A DNA stretch of 41,422 bases from Pseudomonadales bacterium. Its GTDB lineage: Bacteria > Pseudomonadota > Gammaproteobacteria > Pseudomonadales > UBA5518. The notes beneath the pieces were generated by a model. That model was given only the letters and a program-made list of their open reading frames with translations, was not told where the DNA came from and searched no databases. Numbering within the stretch: the first letter of the stretch is position 1; every line of letters begins with the position of its first letter. The stretch spans positions 1 through 41,422 of the forward strand of contig JAJVIG010000051.1 in the NCBI GenBank assembly GCA_022072145.1, in the 5' to 3' direction. Made by a program: the position numbers and the translations under genes. Positions 1 to 9,400 of this stretch are shown here, in pieces.

Positions 1-126
1 CGCCAGCGCATCGGCAGCGAAATCCACCCGAGGCAGGTCAAGCGTGCGCTGGATGGCCTGATCGACAAGGGCGAGGTGCGCTTTGAAGGTGACAAGCGCT
101 GGCGGCGCTACTGGGCGGTGTCATGA
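1..126 (+). CDS. C-terminal end of an unidentified protein with a winged-helix-like tail (partial)
   Basis: The frame is open from base 1 and closes with TGA at 124-126, leaving 41 residues. They read like the recognition helix and wing of a winged-helix domain: RQVKRALDGLIDKGEV followed by a basic, aromatic stretch (KRWRRYWAV). Tails of this kind end many AlbA_2/HATPase-type ATP-binding proteins and transcription regulators, so this may be another nucleic-acid-binding protein of the same island. The 5' part lies outside the window. It runs in the same direction as the restriction operon and is 163 bp from the preferred hsdM start, so it may or may not share a transcript. The family assignment is inference from a short tail. 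Confidence 0.6.
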   Translation, partial: RQRIGSEIHPRQVKRALDGLIDKGEVRFEGDKRWRRYWAVS

Positions 127-289
127 CAAGGCTATCGGACAACCTGTGCCCTATCGGCAATAGCCGGGCGATAGAAAATGGGCGATACGCCAGCGCAGAC
201 CCAATAAATCAAAGCCTTATATCGATCACCGCAGGTGCGGCATGGTCGATAGCGGCAAAACAGAACCCATTGAATTCCAGGACCACCGC
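127..289 (+). promoter_or_regulatory. Leader region upstream of the restriction operon
   Basis: This 163-bp gap has more A/T than its surroundings and contains short inverted repeats, for example CTATCG and CGATAG separated by 12 bases (about 151-174) and GGCTAT with ATAGCC. A -10-like TTATAT lies at 217-222, but I see no good -35 at the right distance. Such palindromes could bind a controller protein, but none is encoded in the visible part. Promoter placement is weak. Confidence 0.3.
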
Positions 290-2416
290 ATGAGCGCCAG
301 CTTCCAACAACTCGCCAACTTCATCTGGTCGGTCGCCGACCTGCTGCGCGGCCCCTACCGCCCGCCGCAGTACGAGCGCGTGATGCTGCCGCTCACCGTA
401 CTGCGCCGCTTTGATGCCGTTCTGGCTTCCAGCAAGGAAGCCGTGCTCAAGCGTCACGCCGAGTTGAGCAGCAAGGGCATTGCCAACATCGACGCCATAC
501 TCAACAACCTGGCCAAAGATGAAGACGGCGCCCCGCTGGGCTTCCATAACCACAGCCAGCTCGACTTCTACAAGCTAAAGGGCGACCCCGACAATATCGG
601 GCGCCATCTAGCCGACTTCATCGCGGGCTTCTCCGAAAATATCCGCAAGATCTTCGAGCGCTTCGAATTCGATAAGGAAATCGAGAAGCTCGAAGAGTCC
701 AACCGGCTGTATCAGGTGGTCTCTCAGTTCGCGGAGATCGACCTCCATCCCAGGCGCGTCGACAACATCACCATGGGGCTGGTGTTCGAAGACCTGATCC
801 GGCGCTTCAACGAAGCCGCCAACGAAACGGCGGGCGATCACTTCACCCCGCGCGAAGTCATCCAGCTCATGGTCAACCTGCTGCTGGAGCCCGACACCAG
901 CGTGCTCACCCAGGCCGGCGTCATCGTCACCATCTGCGACCCGGCCTGCGGCACCGGCGGCATGCTGGCCGAGGCGCAGAACTGGATTCGCGCCCACAAC
1001 GAACAGGCCACGGTCAAGGTCTTCGGCCAGGACTACAACCCGCGCTCCTATGCCGTGGCCGCCTCCGACCTGCTGATCAAGGGCCACAAGGATGGCCAGG
1101 TGGTGCTGGGCAATACCCTCACCGACGACCCCTTTCCGGACCAGCGCTTCGACTACCTGTTGGCTAACCCGCCGTTCGGCGTGGACTGGAAGGCGGAGAA
1201 AAAGACCATCGACCGCTGGCCCAACTTCCGTGGCTACAGCGGCAAGCTGCCGCGCATCAACGACGGTGCCCTGCTGTTCCTGCTCTACATGATGAGCAAG
1301 TTCCAGGACTACAAGTCTGGCGACCGCGACAAGCCCGGCTCGCGCACGGCCGTCGTCTTCAACGGCTCGCCGCTGTTCACCGGCGGTGCCGGCAGCGGCG
1401 AGAGCGAGATCCGCCGCTGGATCATCGAGCGTGACCAGCTGGAGGCCATCGTCGCCTTGCCCGAGCAGATGTTCTACAACACGGGTATCGGCACCTTCAT
1501 CTGGGTGGTCACCAATCGCAAGGCCGAGCATCGCAGGGGCAAGATCCAGCTCATCGACGCCCGCGAACGCTACACACCGATGAAGCGCAGCCTGGGCGAC
1601 AAGCGCCGCTACCTCGACCAGGCCGCCCTCGACGCCGTCACGCGCGAACACGGCGCTTTAGAGCACAGCCAGACCAGCCGCGTCTTCGACAACACGGACT
1701 TCGGCTACCGCCGCATCACCGTGCTGCGCCCATTGCGCCTGCGCTTTCAGATCACCGATGAAGCGCGCGAGCGCTTCCTCAACACCTGCCCAGAGCTTTA
1801 CGACGCACTGCAGGCCGTGCAGGACGCTCTCGGCACTGAGCCTCTGCTGGACTGGAATCAGACCTGGGATACCGTGCAGCAGGTATTCAGGACCCTGCCC
1901 GACGACGTCGAAGGCTGGGCCAAGGGGGTGAAGGGCACCGCGCAGAAGAAGATCTTCCGTGACTGCTTCACTACCACGGACCCGGGAGCTGTACCGGTCA
2001 TAGCCAAGCGTCACAAGAAGGGTGAGGTATCCATCATCTCCGAATGGTTCCCGCAGCAAACCCTACCCGTGCTTGAATCAAGCGAGCTGTATGCCCTGTT
2101 GGGCTTGTACCCCGATGGCAAAACCCTCGTCGAATACGAAGCTGACCCTGCACTGAAGGATGCCGAGAACATCCCACTGAGGGAGGACATCGTCAGTTAC
2201 GTGTTGCGCGAGGTGTGCCCCTATGTGCCAGATGCCTGGATCGACCGCGAGACACTGGACGAACAGGACGGAGGCATAGGCAAGGTGGGCTACGAGATCA
2301 ACTTCAACCGCGTGTTTTTCCAGTACCAGCCGCCGAGGCCGCTGGCAGAGATGGATGCCGAACTGGCCGAGGTGGAGAAGCGCATTCTCGCTCTGCTTAA
2401 TGAGGTCACCCAGTGA
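290..2416 (+). CDS. hsdM: Type I restriction-modification DNA methyltransferase subunit HsdM
   Basis: This is the modification subunit of a type I restriction enzyme. It transfers a methyl group from S-adenosylmethionine to adenine N6 in the site chosen by HsdS. The N-terminus (QQLANFIWSVADLLRG) is the typical HsdM_N helical domain. The SAM-binding motif DPACGTGG is at about residues 217-224 and the catalytic NPPFG at about 293-297, which is the gamma-class N6-adenine order. At 708 residues it is longer than the roughly 500-550 of classical HsdM, the extra length being a C-terminal extension. ATG 290 is preferred because the family motif begins just after it and AGGA lies 7 bases upstream. 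An in-frame ATG at 242 would add 16 residues with no family resemblance. The stop overlaps the next gene's GTG start by 4 bases. Confidence 0.96.
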   Translation: MSASFQQLANFIWSVADLLRGPYRPPQYERVMLPLTVLRRFDAVLASSKEAVLKRHAELSSKGIANIDAILNNLAKDEDGAPLGFHNHSQLDFYKLKGDPDNIGRHLADFIAGFSENIRKIFERFEFDKEIEKLEESNRLYQVVSQFAEIDLHPRRVDNITMGLVFEDLIRRFNEAANETAGDHFTPREVIQLMVNLLLEPDTSVLTQAGVIVTICDPACGTGGMLAEAQNWIRAHNEQATVKVFGQDYNPRSYAVAASDLLIKGHKDGQVVLGNTLTDDPFPDQRFDYLLANPPFGVDWKAEKKTIDRWPNFRGYSGKLPRINDGALLFLLYMMSKFQDYKSGDRDKPGSRTAVVFNGSPLFTGGAGSGESEIRRWIIERDQLEAIVALPEQMFYNTGIGTFIWVVTNRKAEHRRGKIQLIDARERYTPMKRSLGDKRRYLDQAALDAVTREHGALEHSQTSRVFDNTDFGYRRITVLRPLRLRFQITDEARERFLNTCPELYDALQAVQDALGTEPLLDWNQTWDTVQQVFRTLPDDVEGWAKGVKGTAQKKIFRDCFTTTDPGAVPVIAKRHKKGEVSIISEWFPQQTLPVLESSELYALLGLYPDGKTLVEYEADPALKDAENIPLREDIVSYVLREVCPYVPDAWIDRETLDEQDGGIGKVGYEINFNRVFFQYQPPRPLAEMDAELAEVEKRILALLNEVTQ

Positions 2417-4308
2417 CCGCACTCGAACTCCTCGAACGCCTCAACTTGCTGGATGAGAACGAGCGTATCGAAGCCAAAGCCGCCAGCGAGATCGGCCGGT
2501 CACTGCTGGAAACGGTCTGCGCCTTCGCCAACGAACCAGGACTGGGTGGTGGTTGGCTGCTGCTGGGCGTAACACGGGAAGATCTTGCACTCTTTCCTAC
2601 TTATGAGGTTCACGGCATCGACCAACCAGACAAGCTCAGCGCCGACTTGGCCACCCAGGCGGCGAACATCTTCAACCGCCCACTTAGGCTGGATATCCAG
2701 ACAGAGTCCCTGAACGGCAAAGCGGTGCTTGTTGTCTTCGTGCCCGAGGCCTCCCCCCAGGACAAGCCCGTTTACTTCAAGAGCAACGGTCTCCCTCGCG
2801 GCGCCTTCCGTCGTATTGGCAGCACAGACCAACACTGCACGGAAGACGACCTGATCGCGATTTTCCAGCAGCGACAGGCGGAGGCATACGACTCAGCACT
2901 CGTCCCCGATGCGACCATGACCGATTTTTCACCCGAAGCCATTGCCGACTATCGCCAGTCCCGGCGGGACGCCAACCCCGATGCCGAAGAGTTGCGTTGG
3001 AGCGATGACGACATACTGCAGGCGCTGGGCTGCATACGCCTGAATGAGCGCGGACAGTGGCAGCCAACCGTTGCCGGCCTGATCCTGTTTGGCAAGCCGG
3101 TGGCCTTGCGCCGCAGCTTCCCCATGACCCGCGTGGATTACATCCGCGTCCCAGGCCGTGAGTGGGTGCCGGACCCGGAGCGCCGTTTTGACAGCATCGA
3201 ACTACGCGACCCCCTGTTCCGGCTCATTCGCCGCGCCCAGGCAGCCATCATCGATGATTTGCCCAAGGCCTTTGGTCTGGCGGAAGGCGACCTGCAGCGC
3301 AAGGACACACCAGTGGTGCCGCAGCGTGTCATCCGTGAAGCGGTAGTCAACGCCCTGATGCATCGCAGTTATCGCAGTCATACGCCCGTGCAGATCATTC
3401 GCTACAGCAACCGCCTGGAAATCCGCAACCCCGGATTTTCACTGAAGTCCCCGGACCATCTGGGTGAGCCGGGCTCCTTGCACCGCAACCCCAAGCTGGC
3501 TGCGGCGCTTTACGACACCCGCTTTGCCGAAACCAAGGGCAGCGGCGTTCGCGTCATGCGCGAGATGTGCGAGCAGGCGGGCCTCGCACCGCCCCTGTTC
3601 GAGTCGGACCGAGGCCAGGAGCAATTCGTTGTCCGCCTGTTTTTCCACCATTTCCTGGGGCCGGATGACCTGGCGTGGCTGGCCCGCTTCAAGGAACTGC
3701 AGCTATCCGAAGCAGAGGCCCGTGCGCTGGTAGTGACGCGCGAAGTGGGCGCCATCGACAACGCTACCTGGCGGGAAATCAACAAGGTGGATACCCTCAC
3801 CGCCAGCCAGGGTTTGAAGAAACTGCGGGACGCTGGTCTGCTCCAGCAGCAAGGCCGGGGCTCTGCCACCTGGTACAAGCCCACAGAAAAGATGCTGGGA
3901 GTGGGAGCAGCCTTATCCAGTAACCCTGGCGCCCTGTCTAGCAACCCCCAAGGCTTATCTAGGGACCCCGGGGCCTTATCTAGGGACCCCGACTCCCTAG
4001 ATAAGGCCGAGACCGAGCGGAAAGCCAAGGTCCGCCAGGCACTGCTGGCCGGATTGCCCGGAGAGTTGGCCGCCCGCGTTGGCGAAGTGGGGCGCCGTAG
4101 CCCACCTGATACGGTGCGCGGTGTCGTCCTCGACCTGTTGCGCCAGCGCGCCTGGAGGCTGGAAGAACTGGGCCAACTTCTGCAACGCAACCCGGAATAC
4201 GTCCGGCAGAAATATTTGCAGCCCTTGCTGGAAGCCGCGCAGATTCGCATGACCCGCCCCGAGGTACCGAACGATCCCGAGCAGGCTTATAGAGCCGTGG
4301 AGGAGTAA
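2413..4308 (+). CDS. AlbA_2 / HATPase-type ATP-binding protein (Schlafen/RecG-like) in the restriction operon
   Basis: The protein has 631 residues. The N-terminal part (about 15-150) matches the AlbA_2 (Schlafen-type) nucleic-acid-binding domain, with ERIEAKAASEIGRSLLETVC and the glycine-rich GGGWLLLGV strand. Residues about 305-400 carry a GHKL-type ATPase fold, with IREAVVNALMHRSY as the N-box-like helix and ETKGSGVRVMREMC. Two winged-helix regions follow, separated by a linker of in-frame heptad repeats (residues about 500-534). It starts with GTG overlapping the hsdM TGA as GTGA, so it is translationally coupled to hsdM. Proteins of this family often sit between hsdM and hsdS. Their role there is unknown; control or defence accessory functions are guesses. 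It ends in TAA overlapping a tiny downstream ORF. Confidence 0.88.
   Translation: MTALELLERLNLLDENERIEAKAASEIGRSLLETVCAFANEPGLGGGWLLLGVTREDLALFPTYEVHGIDQPDKLSADLATQAANIFNRPLRLDIQTESLNGKAVLVVFVPEASPQDKPVYFKSNGLPRGAFRRIGSTDQHCTEDDLIAIFQQRQAEAYDSALVPDATMTDFSPEAIADYRQSRRDANPDAEELRWSDDDILQALGCIRLNERGQWQPTVAGLILFGKPVALRRSFPMTRVDYIRVPGREWVPDPERRFDSIELRDPLFRLIRRAQAAIIDDLPKAFGLAEGDLQRKDTPVVPQRVIREAVVNALMHRSYRSHTPVQIIRYSNRLEIRNPGFSLKSPDHLGEPGSLHRNPKLAAALYDTRFAETKGSGVRVMREMCEQAGLAPPLFESDRGQEQFVVRLFFHHFLGPDDLAWLARFKELQLSEAEARALVVTREVGAIDNATWREINKVDTLTASQGLKKLRDAGLLQQQGRGSATWYKPTEKMLGVGAALSSNPGALSSNPQGLSRDPGALSRDPDSLDKAETERKAKVRQALLAGLPGELAARVGEVGRRSPPDTVRGVVLDLLRQRAWRLEELGQLLQRNPEYVRQKYLQPLLEAAQIRMTRPEVPNDPEQAYRAVEE
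3910..4014 (+). repeat. Five in-frame 21-bp (heptad) repeats inside the ATPase gene
   Basis: Codons at 3910, 3931, 3952, 3973 and 3994 begin successive seven-residue units: ALSSNPG, ALSSNPQ, GLSRDPG, ALSRDPD, SLDKAET. The DNA repeats with them, the third and fourth copies sharing TTATCTAGGGACCCC. Gain or loss of a copy would keep the frame and only change the length of the linker between the ATPase core and the last winged-helix region. The fifth copy is nearly the reverse complement of part of the fourth (see the inverted repeat). Confidence 0.9.
3972..4008. repeat. Perfect 15-bp inverted repeat with 7-nt loop inside the coding region
   Basis: The left arm GGCCTTATCTAGGGA (3972-3986) and right arm TCCCTAGATAAGGCC (3994-4008) are exact reverse complements around CCCCGAC. 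The hairpin lies inside the heptad-repeat linker and both arms are translated. It has no T-run, so a simple intrinsic terminator is unlikely. It could slow ribosomes, form a cruciform, or be a scar of repeat amplification with inversion. Confidence 0.92.
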
Positions 4309-4385
4309 TGAGCACAGCCATCAATCCTGCTTATGCATCCAAAGCCTTACAAAAAAATCCGGGGTCGCTGGAGCTAACACAATGA
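4308..4385 (+). CDS. 25-codon small ORF bridging the ATPase gene and hsdS (unrecognised)
   Basis: An ATG at 4308 shares its A with the preceding TAA stop (TAATG), and GGAGGAG just upstream is a near-ideal ribosome-binding site. The frame encodes 25 residues (start MSTAINPAYASK, end SLELTQ) and its TGA overlaps the ATG of hsdS (ATGA). I do not recognise the peptide. It may be a real small protein, or a coupling ORF that carries ribosomes from the ATPase gene to hsdS, which otherwise has no good Shine-Dalgarno sequence. The double overlap follows the arrangement of the rest of the operon, which argues against chance. Expression is unproven. Confidence 0.45.
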   Translation: MSTAINPAYASKALQKNPGSLELTQ

Positions 4386-5689
4386 CAACTTCGATTGCGA
4401 CCACCCCCGATAACACATGGACAGCCATGCGGTTGAAGTTCGCTGCACCGCTGCGAAATGAGCGAACATCTGCCACTGCTGACCATGCCGACTACATCGG
4501 CCTTGAGAATATCGAATCGTGGACGGGCAAGATCATTGAGAGTGAGTCCAAATCAAATGACACCGCCCAAGAGGACGCGGGCCTCGCCAACGTCTTCAAA
4601 AAGGGTGACGTGTTGTTCGGCAAGCTTCGCCCGTACTTGGCTAAGGCTTGCCACGCTCCACGCGATGGCGTCTGCTCGACGGAACTGCTCGTCATGCAGC
4701 CAGTTCCAACACTGCATCCCAGGTTCTTGCTCTATTCACTGCTAACCCCGGACTTTGTGGGGGCCGTTGACGCATCAACCTTTGGCGCAAAGATGCCTCG
4801 CGCGAGTTGGGACTTCATAGGATCACTCGAGATTCGCCTTCCAAACATCGGAGCTCAATCGATCATCGCCAACTACCTCGACCGCGAAACCGCCCGCATT
4901 GACGGCCTGATCGCCGAGAAGGAACGCATGCTGGCGCTGCTGGAAGAAAAACGCGCCGCCCTCATCAGCCGCGTCGTCACCCGCGGCCTCGACCCCAACG
5001 CCCCGCTCAAACCCTCCGGCCAGGAATGGCTGGGCGAGATTCCGGCTCATTGGGAGGTGCTGCGGTTGAAGTTTGCGACAAGTGGCATTGACCAGGGCAC
5101 CTCACCACAATGCTATTCCTACCCTGCAGCACCGGGAGAGTGGGGCGTCCTCAAGACTGGATGCGTCAATGGCGGCGAATTTCGCGAGCAAGAGAACAAA
5201 GCCTTGCCGGACGAGAATGAATCGCTCCCGGAAATCGAGGTTCATCAGGGAGACGTACTGATGTCGCGGGCCAGTGGCTCCGTTGATCTGATCGGGTCAG
5301 TTGCGCATGTTGCGAGTCAGCCAGCGGCACGGCTAATGCTTTCAGACAAGATCTATCGCTTACGAGTCCGAGGAGACGTCCTCAATCCGCGCTATCTGGT
5401 CCTCGCAATGGGAGCACGATATTTGCGACATCAGATCAAGTTGGTCATTAGCGGTGCCGAGGGGCTCGCCAACAACATCGCGAAAAGTGACGTTATGGAG
5501 CTCTTGCTCTTGGTCCCGCCAATCCTCGAACAACGACGAATCGTGGACGACCTTGATCGCGCTATCAGCAGCGACAAGGCACTTTGCGGGTCACTCGGCA
5601 AGTCCATCGCGCTAGCCAAGGAACGACGCGCCGCGTTGATCACCGCCGCCGTCACCGGCCAGCTCCCGCTGGAGGAGATGACTGCATGA
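4382..5689 (+). CDS. hsdS: Type I restriction-modification specificity subunit HsdS
   Basis: HsdS recognises the bipartite target sequence and scaffolds the HsdM and HsdR subunits. The 435 residues show the usual plan. The first target recognition domain spans about 15-155 and ends in a conserved helical spacer (about 165-210; [20 protein letters not shown] and [20 protein letters not shown]). The second starts after [14 protein letters not shown] and spans about 215-385. A second helical repeat ([32 protein letters not shown]) follows. Both halves are intact, so the specificity should be bipartite, but the recognised bases cannot be read from the sequence. ATG 4382 overlaps the stop of the 25-codon ORF, and the TGA overlaps the ATG of the zeta-like gene. 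Confidence 0.95.
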   Translation: MTTSIATTPDNTWTAMRLKFAAPLRNERTSATADHADYIGLENIESWTGKIIESESKSNDTAQEDAGLANVFKKGDVLFGKLRPYLAKACHAPRDGVCSTELLVMQPVPTLHPRFLLYSLLTPDFVGAVDASTFGAKMPRASWDFIGSLEIRLPNIGAQSIIANYLDRETARIDGLIAEKERMLALLEEKRAALISRVVTRGLDPNAPLKPSGQEWLGEIPAHWEVLRLKFATSGIDQGTSPQCYSYPAAPGEWGVLKTGCVNGGEFREQENKALPDENESLPEIEVHQGDVLMSRASGSVDLIGSVAHVASQPAARLMLSDKIYRLRVRGDVLNPRYLVLAMGARYLRHQIKLVISGAEGLANNIAKSDVMELLLLVPPILEQRRIVDDLDRAISSDKALCGSLGKSIALAKERRAALITAAVTGQLPLEEMTA

Positions 5690-6261
5690 CCCGCACGTGC
5701 TGGATCATCGCCGGCCCGAACGGCGCGGGCAAGACCACCTTCGCGCTGGAGTACCTACCCACGGTCGCGGGCTGCTCCCGGTTCATCAACGCCGACTTGA
5801 TCGCCGCCGGACTTGCGCCGCTCGCCCCGGAGCGCGAACTCTTGGCGGCCAGCCGGATTTTCCTGCGCGAGATCGAGCTGCGGGTCAGGGCGCGCGAGGA
5901 TTTCGCTTTCGAGACCACCCTGGCGGGTCGAACCTATCTGCGACTGGTGGATCGCATGCGCCGAGACGGCTGGCGTGTGGATCTGATTTATCTGGCGCTG
6001 CCCAGCGCCGAGATGTCGAAACTGCGCGTTGCCGAACGGGTGGCGCATGGCGGGCATGCTGTCCCATTGGCGGATATCGAGCGGCGCTTTCCCCGCAGCC
6101 TGCGCCACCTGCTCGATGATTTCAGCCATCGGGTCGATCGCTGCACCTGTTTCATGAACGATGGGGAAAATCCGGTGCTGGTTTTTGAGCAATCCGGCGC
6201 GGACCGGGATATTGTGCATGCGGATTATTATCAGCACTTGATTGATGAGGCCCGAACATGA
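5686..6261 (+). CDS. Zeta-toxin-family P-loop kinase embedded in the restriction operon
   Basis: The protein has 191 residues. Walker A is GPNGAGKT at 10-17, followed by FINADLI (33-39), FETTLAG (75-81) and [10 protein letters not shown] (118-127), which together mark the zeta-toxin-like kinase family (COG4185 type). Classical zeta and PezT toxins phosphorylate UDP-N-acetylglucosamine; many chromosomal relatives have no known substrate. ATG 5686 is preferred because GGAGGAG lies 9 bases upstream and the ATG overlaps the hsdS stop (ATGA). An earlier in-frame ATG at 5584 lies inside hsdS. The partner candidate is the 63-aa ORF directly downstream, also overlapping by 4 bases. No epsilon- or PezA-like antitoxin precedes it. 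Family assignment is firm; toxin function is inference. Confidence 0.88.
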   Translation: MTRTCWIIAGPNGAGKTTFALEYLPTVAGCSRFINADLIAAGLAPLAPERELLAASRIFLREIELRVRAREDFAFETTLAGRTYLRLVDRMRRDGWRVDLIYLALPSAEMSKLRVAERVAHGGHAVPLADIERRFPRSLRHLLDDFSHRVDRCTCFMNDGENPVLVFEQSGADRDIVHADYYQHLIDEART

Positions 6262-6449
6262 ACGCCAACCGCAAGAGTTCGCCTTCCCGGGAGGGGCGTC
6301 AATTGCTCGAGACGTTACGGCAATCGGTCGCCAAAGCCCTGGAGAAGAAGCGGCGCCTGGGGCAGTACGCGGTCACCTGGCAGAACGGCAAGCCGGTTGT
6401 GATGGGCGAAGACGCGCCGCGAAAGAGTGACGAGCAACCACGCGCATGA
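6258..6449 (+). CDS. 63-aa basic protein paired with the zeta-like kinase; candidate antitoxin or cofactor
   Basis: This short protein starts by ATGA overlap with the kinase stop and ends by ATGA overlap with the hsdR start. A charged helix is likely at residues about 12-35 ([20 protein letters not shown]), followed by a short beta-like segment ([17 protein letters not shown]) and a polar tail. From memory, similar small proteins with a GQYAV-W-NGKPV motif follow zeta-like kinases in other proteobacteria, which makes a paired function likely. It has no recognised domain. An antitoxin role is inferred only from size, position and coupling; a regulatory or structural partner is equally possible. 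Confidence 0.75.
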   Translation: MNANRKSSPSREGRQLLETLRQSVAKALEKKRRLGQYAVTWQNGKPVVMGEDAPRKSDEQPRA

Positions 6450-9400
6450 AGCGCACCGGTGAAACCGCGTTCGAGACCGCCATAGAGACGGTCTTGCTGG
6501 CCGACGGATACACGCGCATCAGCGCCAAGGGCTTCGACCGCGAGCGGGCGATCTTCCCGGATGAGGCCTTGCACTTCATCCGTGCCACCCAAACCAAGGT
6601 GTGGGAGAAACTGGAAGCCCTGCATGGCGAGCAGACCGGTGCGCGCGTGCTGGAATCGCTGTGCAAGTGGCTGGATACCCATGGCACGCTGGCTACCCTG
6701 CGCCACGGCTTCAAGTGCTTCGGCCGCACGCTGCGGGTCGCCTTCTTTCGCCCCGCGCACGGCCTCAATCCGGAACTGGAGGCGCGCTACCAGGCCAACC
6801 GGCTGGGGCTGACGCGGCAGTTGCATTTCAGCCCGAAGTCGGAAAAGTCGCTGGACGTGGTGCTGTCGGTCAACGGTATTCCGGTGGTGACGCTGGAACT
6901 CAAGAACCCCCTGAGTGGCCAGACGGCGGCCAATGCCATCCACCAGTACCGCAACGACCGCGACCCGCGCGAGCCCATCTTCGTGTTCACCAAGCGCACT
7001 TTGGTGCATTTCGCTGTGGACACCGAAGAGGCCCACATGGCCACCCGGCTGGCGGGTTCATCCACCTATTTCCTGCCCTTCAACAGGGGCCTGGACGGCG
7101 GCGCCGGCAATCCTTCCGACCGGGAGGGGCGCAACTACAAGACGGCCTACCTGTGGGAAGAGGTACTGCAGCGCGACAGCCTGCTCGACCTGCTCGCCCG
7201 CTTCCTGCATCTGGATGTGGAAGAGAAGACCACGGACGAGGGCAAGAAAGTACGCAAGGAAAGCCTGATCTTTCCGCGCTATCACCAGTTGCAGGCCGTG
7301 CGCCAGATGGTGGCAGCGGCGGCTAGTGAGGGCGTGGGGCACAACTACCTGGTCGAGCACTCAGCCGGCAGCGGCAAGAGCAACACCATTGCCTGGCTGG
7401 CGCATCGACTTTCCAGCCTGCACAACGAACGCGATGAGCGGCTGTTCGACAGCGTAGTGGTCATCACCGACCGCGTGGTGCTCGACCGCCAGTTGCAGAA
7501 CACCATCTACCAGTTCGATCACCGCCAGGGCGTGGTGCAGAAGATCGACGAGGATTCGCGCCAGCTCGCCGAAGCTCTGGAAGCCGGCGTGCCGATCATC
7601 ATCACCACGCTGCAGAAATTCCCGTTCGTGTCCGGGCAGCTGGCCAAGCTGAGCGAGGAGCGCGGCGAAGGCAGCAAGAGCCATCTGCCCACGCGCAAGT
7701 ACGCAGTGATCATCGACGAGGCGCACAGCTCGCAATCGGGCGAGACGGCCACGGAGTTGAAAGGCGTGCTGGGTGGCGCCGAGTTGCGCAAGAAGGCGCA
7801 GGAGATGGCCGAGGAAGAAGGCGAAGTCGAGCTCGAGCGCCTGTTCCGCTCCATGGCCAAGCGCGGCAAGCAGCCAAACATGAGCTTCTTCGCTTTCACC
7901 GCCACGCCCAAGCACAAGACGCTGGCGATCTTCGGCCGCAACGGCGAGCCCTTCCACCGCTACACCATGCGCCAGGCCATCGAGGAAGGCTTCATCGAGG
8001 ATGTACTGAAGAACTACGTCACCTACAAGACCTACTACAAGCTGATCAAGAAGGCCGAGGACGACCCCAACGTCGAGCGCAAGAAGGCGGCCAAGGCCCT
8101 GGCTCGCTTCATGCGCCTGCATCCGCACAACATCGGTCAGAAGACCGAGGTGATGGTCGAGCATTTCCAACACTTCACGCGGCACAAGATCGGCGGCCAC
8201 GCCAAGGCGATGGTGGTGACCGGCTCGCGGCTGGAGGCGGTGCGCTACAAGCAGGAGTTCGACCGCTACATCCAGGAAAAGGGTTACCCGATAAAAAGCC
8301 TGGTTGCGTTCTCGGGCACGGTGGAAGACGACAAGATCCCGGAGAAGTCCTACACCGAGGTCGAAATGAATGGCGGCCTCAAGGAAAAGGAACTGCCCGA
8401 CACCTTCGCCAAGCCGGAATACCGCGTGCTGCTGGTGGCCGAGAAATACCAGACCGGTTTCGACCAGCCGCTGCTGCACACCATGTACGTGGACAAGCGC
8501 CTGGCGGGCATTCAGGCCGTGCAGACGCTGTCGCGCCTGAACCGTACCCATCCGCTCAAGGACGACACCTTCGTACTGGACTTCGTCAATGATCCGGCCG
8601 AAATCCAGGAGGCGTTCCGCCAGTACTACGAAGGCTCGGTGATGGGCGAGCAGGTCGATCCCGACAAGCTCTATGAGGTGAAGGCCGAGCTCGATGCCTC
8701 GGGCATTTTCCTGCAAACCGAGGTGGCCGAGTTCGCGCGCGTATTCTTTGCGCCGAAGCGCCGGCAGAGCCCCGGCGATCACAAGACAATGAACGCGATT
8801 CTGGATCAGGCGGTCGCGCGTTTCGTGCAGCTGCAAAACGCGGAAGAAGAGGAAGCGGAGCTATGGCGCGGCAAGCTGCAGGCCTTCCGCAATCTCTATA
8901 GCTTCCTCAGCCAGGTAATCCCCTATCAGGACAGCGATCTGGAGAAGCTGTTCACCTATCTGCGCCATCTCGCACTGAAGCTGCCCAAGCGCAAGAGCGG
9001 GCCGGGTTACCAGTTCGACGAAGAGGTCGAGCTCGACTACTACCGCCTGCAGAAGATCAGTGAAGGCTCGATCAGCCTGAACGAGGGTTACGCCAAGCCG
9101 CTGGACGGCCCGCGCGAGGTCGGGTCCGGCATGGCGCGCGAGGAACATGTTTCGCTGTCGCGCCTGATCGACATCATCAATGAACGTTTCGGCGGCGAAC
9201 TCAACGAAGCGGACCAGTTGTTCTTCGACCAGATCGCCGAGGCGGCCAGCCAGAACGAGGCGCTGCAGAAGGCCGCCGAGGTCAACTCGCTGGACAAATT
9301 CCAGCTGGTGTTCCGGCAGGTACTGGAATCCCTGTTCATCGAGCGGATGGAACTGAACGAGGAGCTGTTCACCGACTACATGGGCAAACCCGACATGCAG

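Noticed and set aside
242..289. hsdM start at ATG 242
   Set aside because: The 16 extra residues have no resemblance to HsdM, while ATG 290 begins at the family motif with AGGA upstream. It remains an alternative.
3972..4008. Intrinsic terminator inside the ATPase gene
   Set aside because: The hairpin is strong but has no following T-run and lies in the middle of an intact reading frame.
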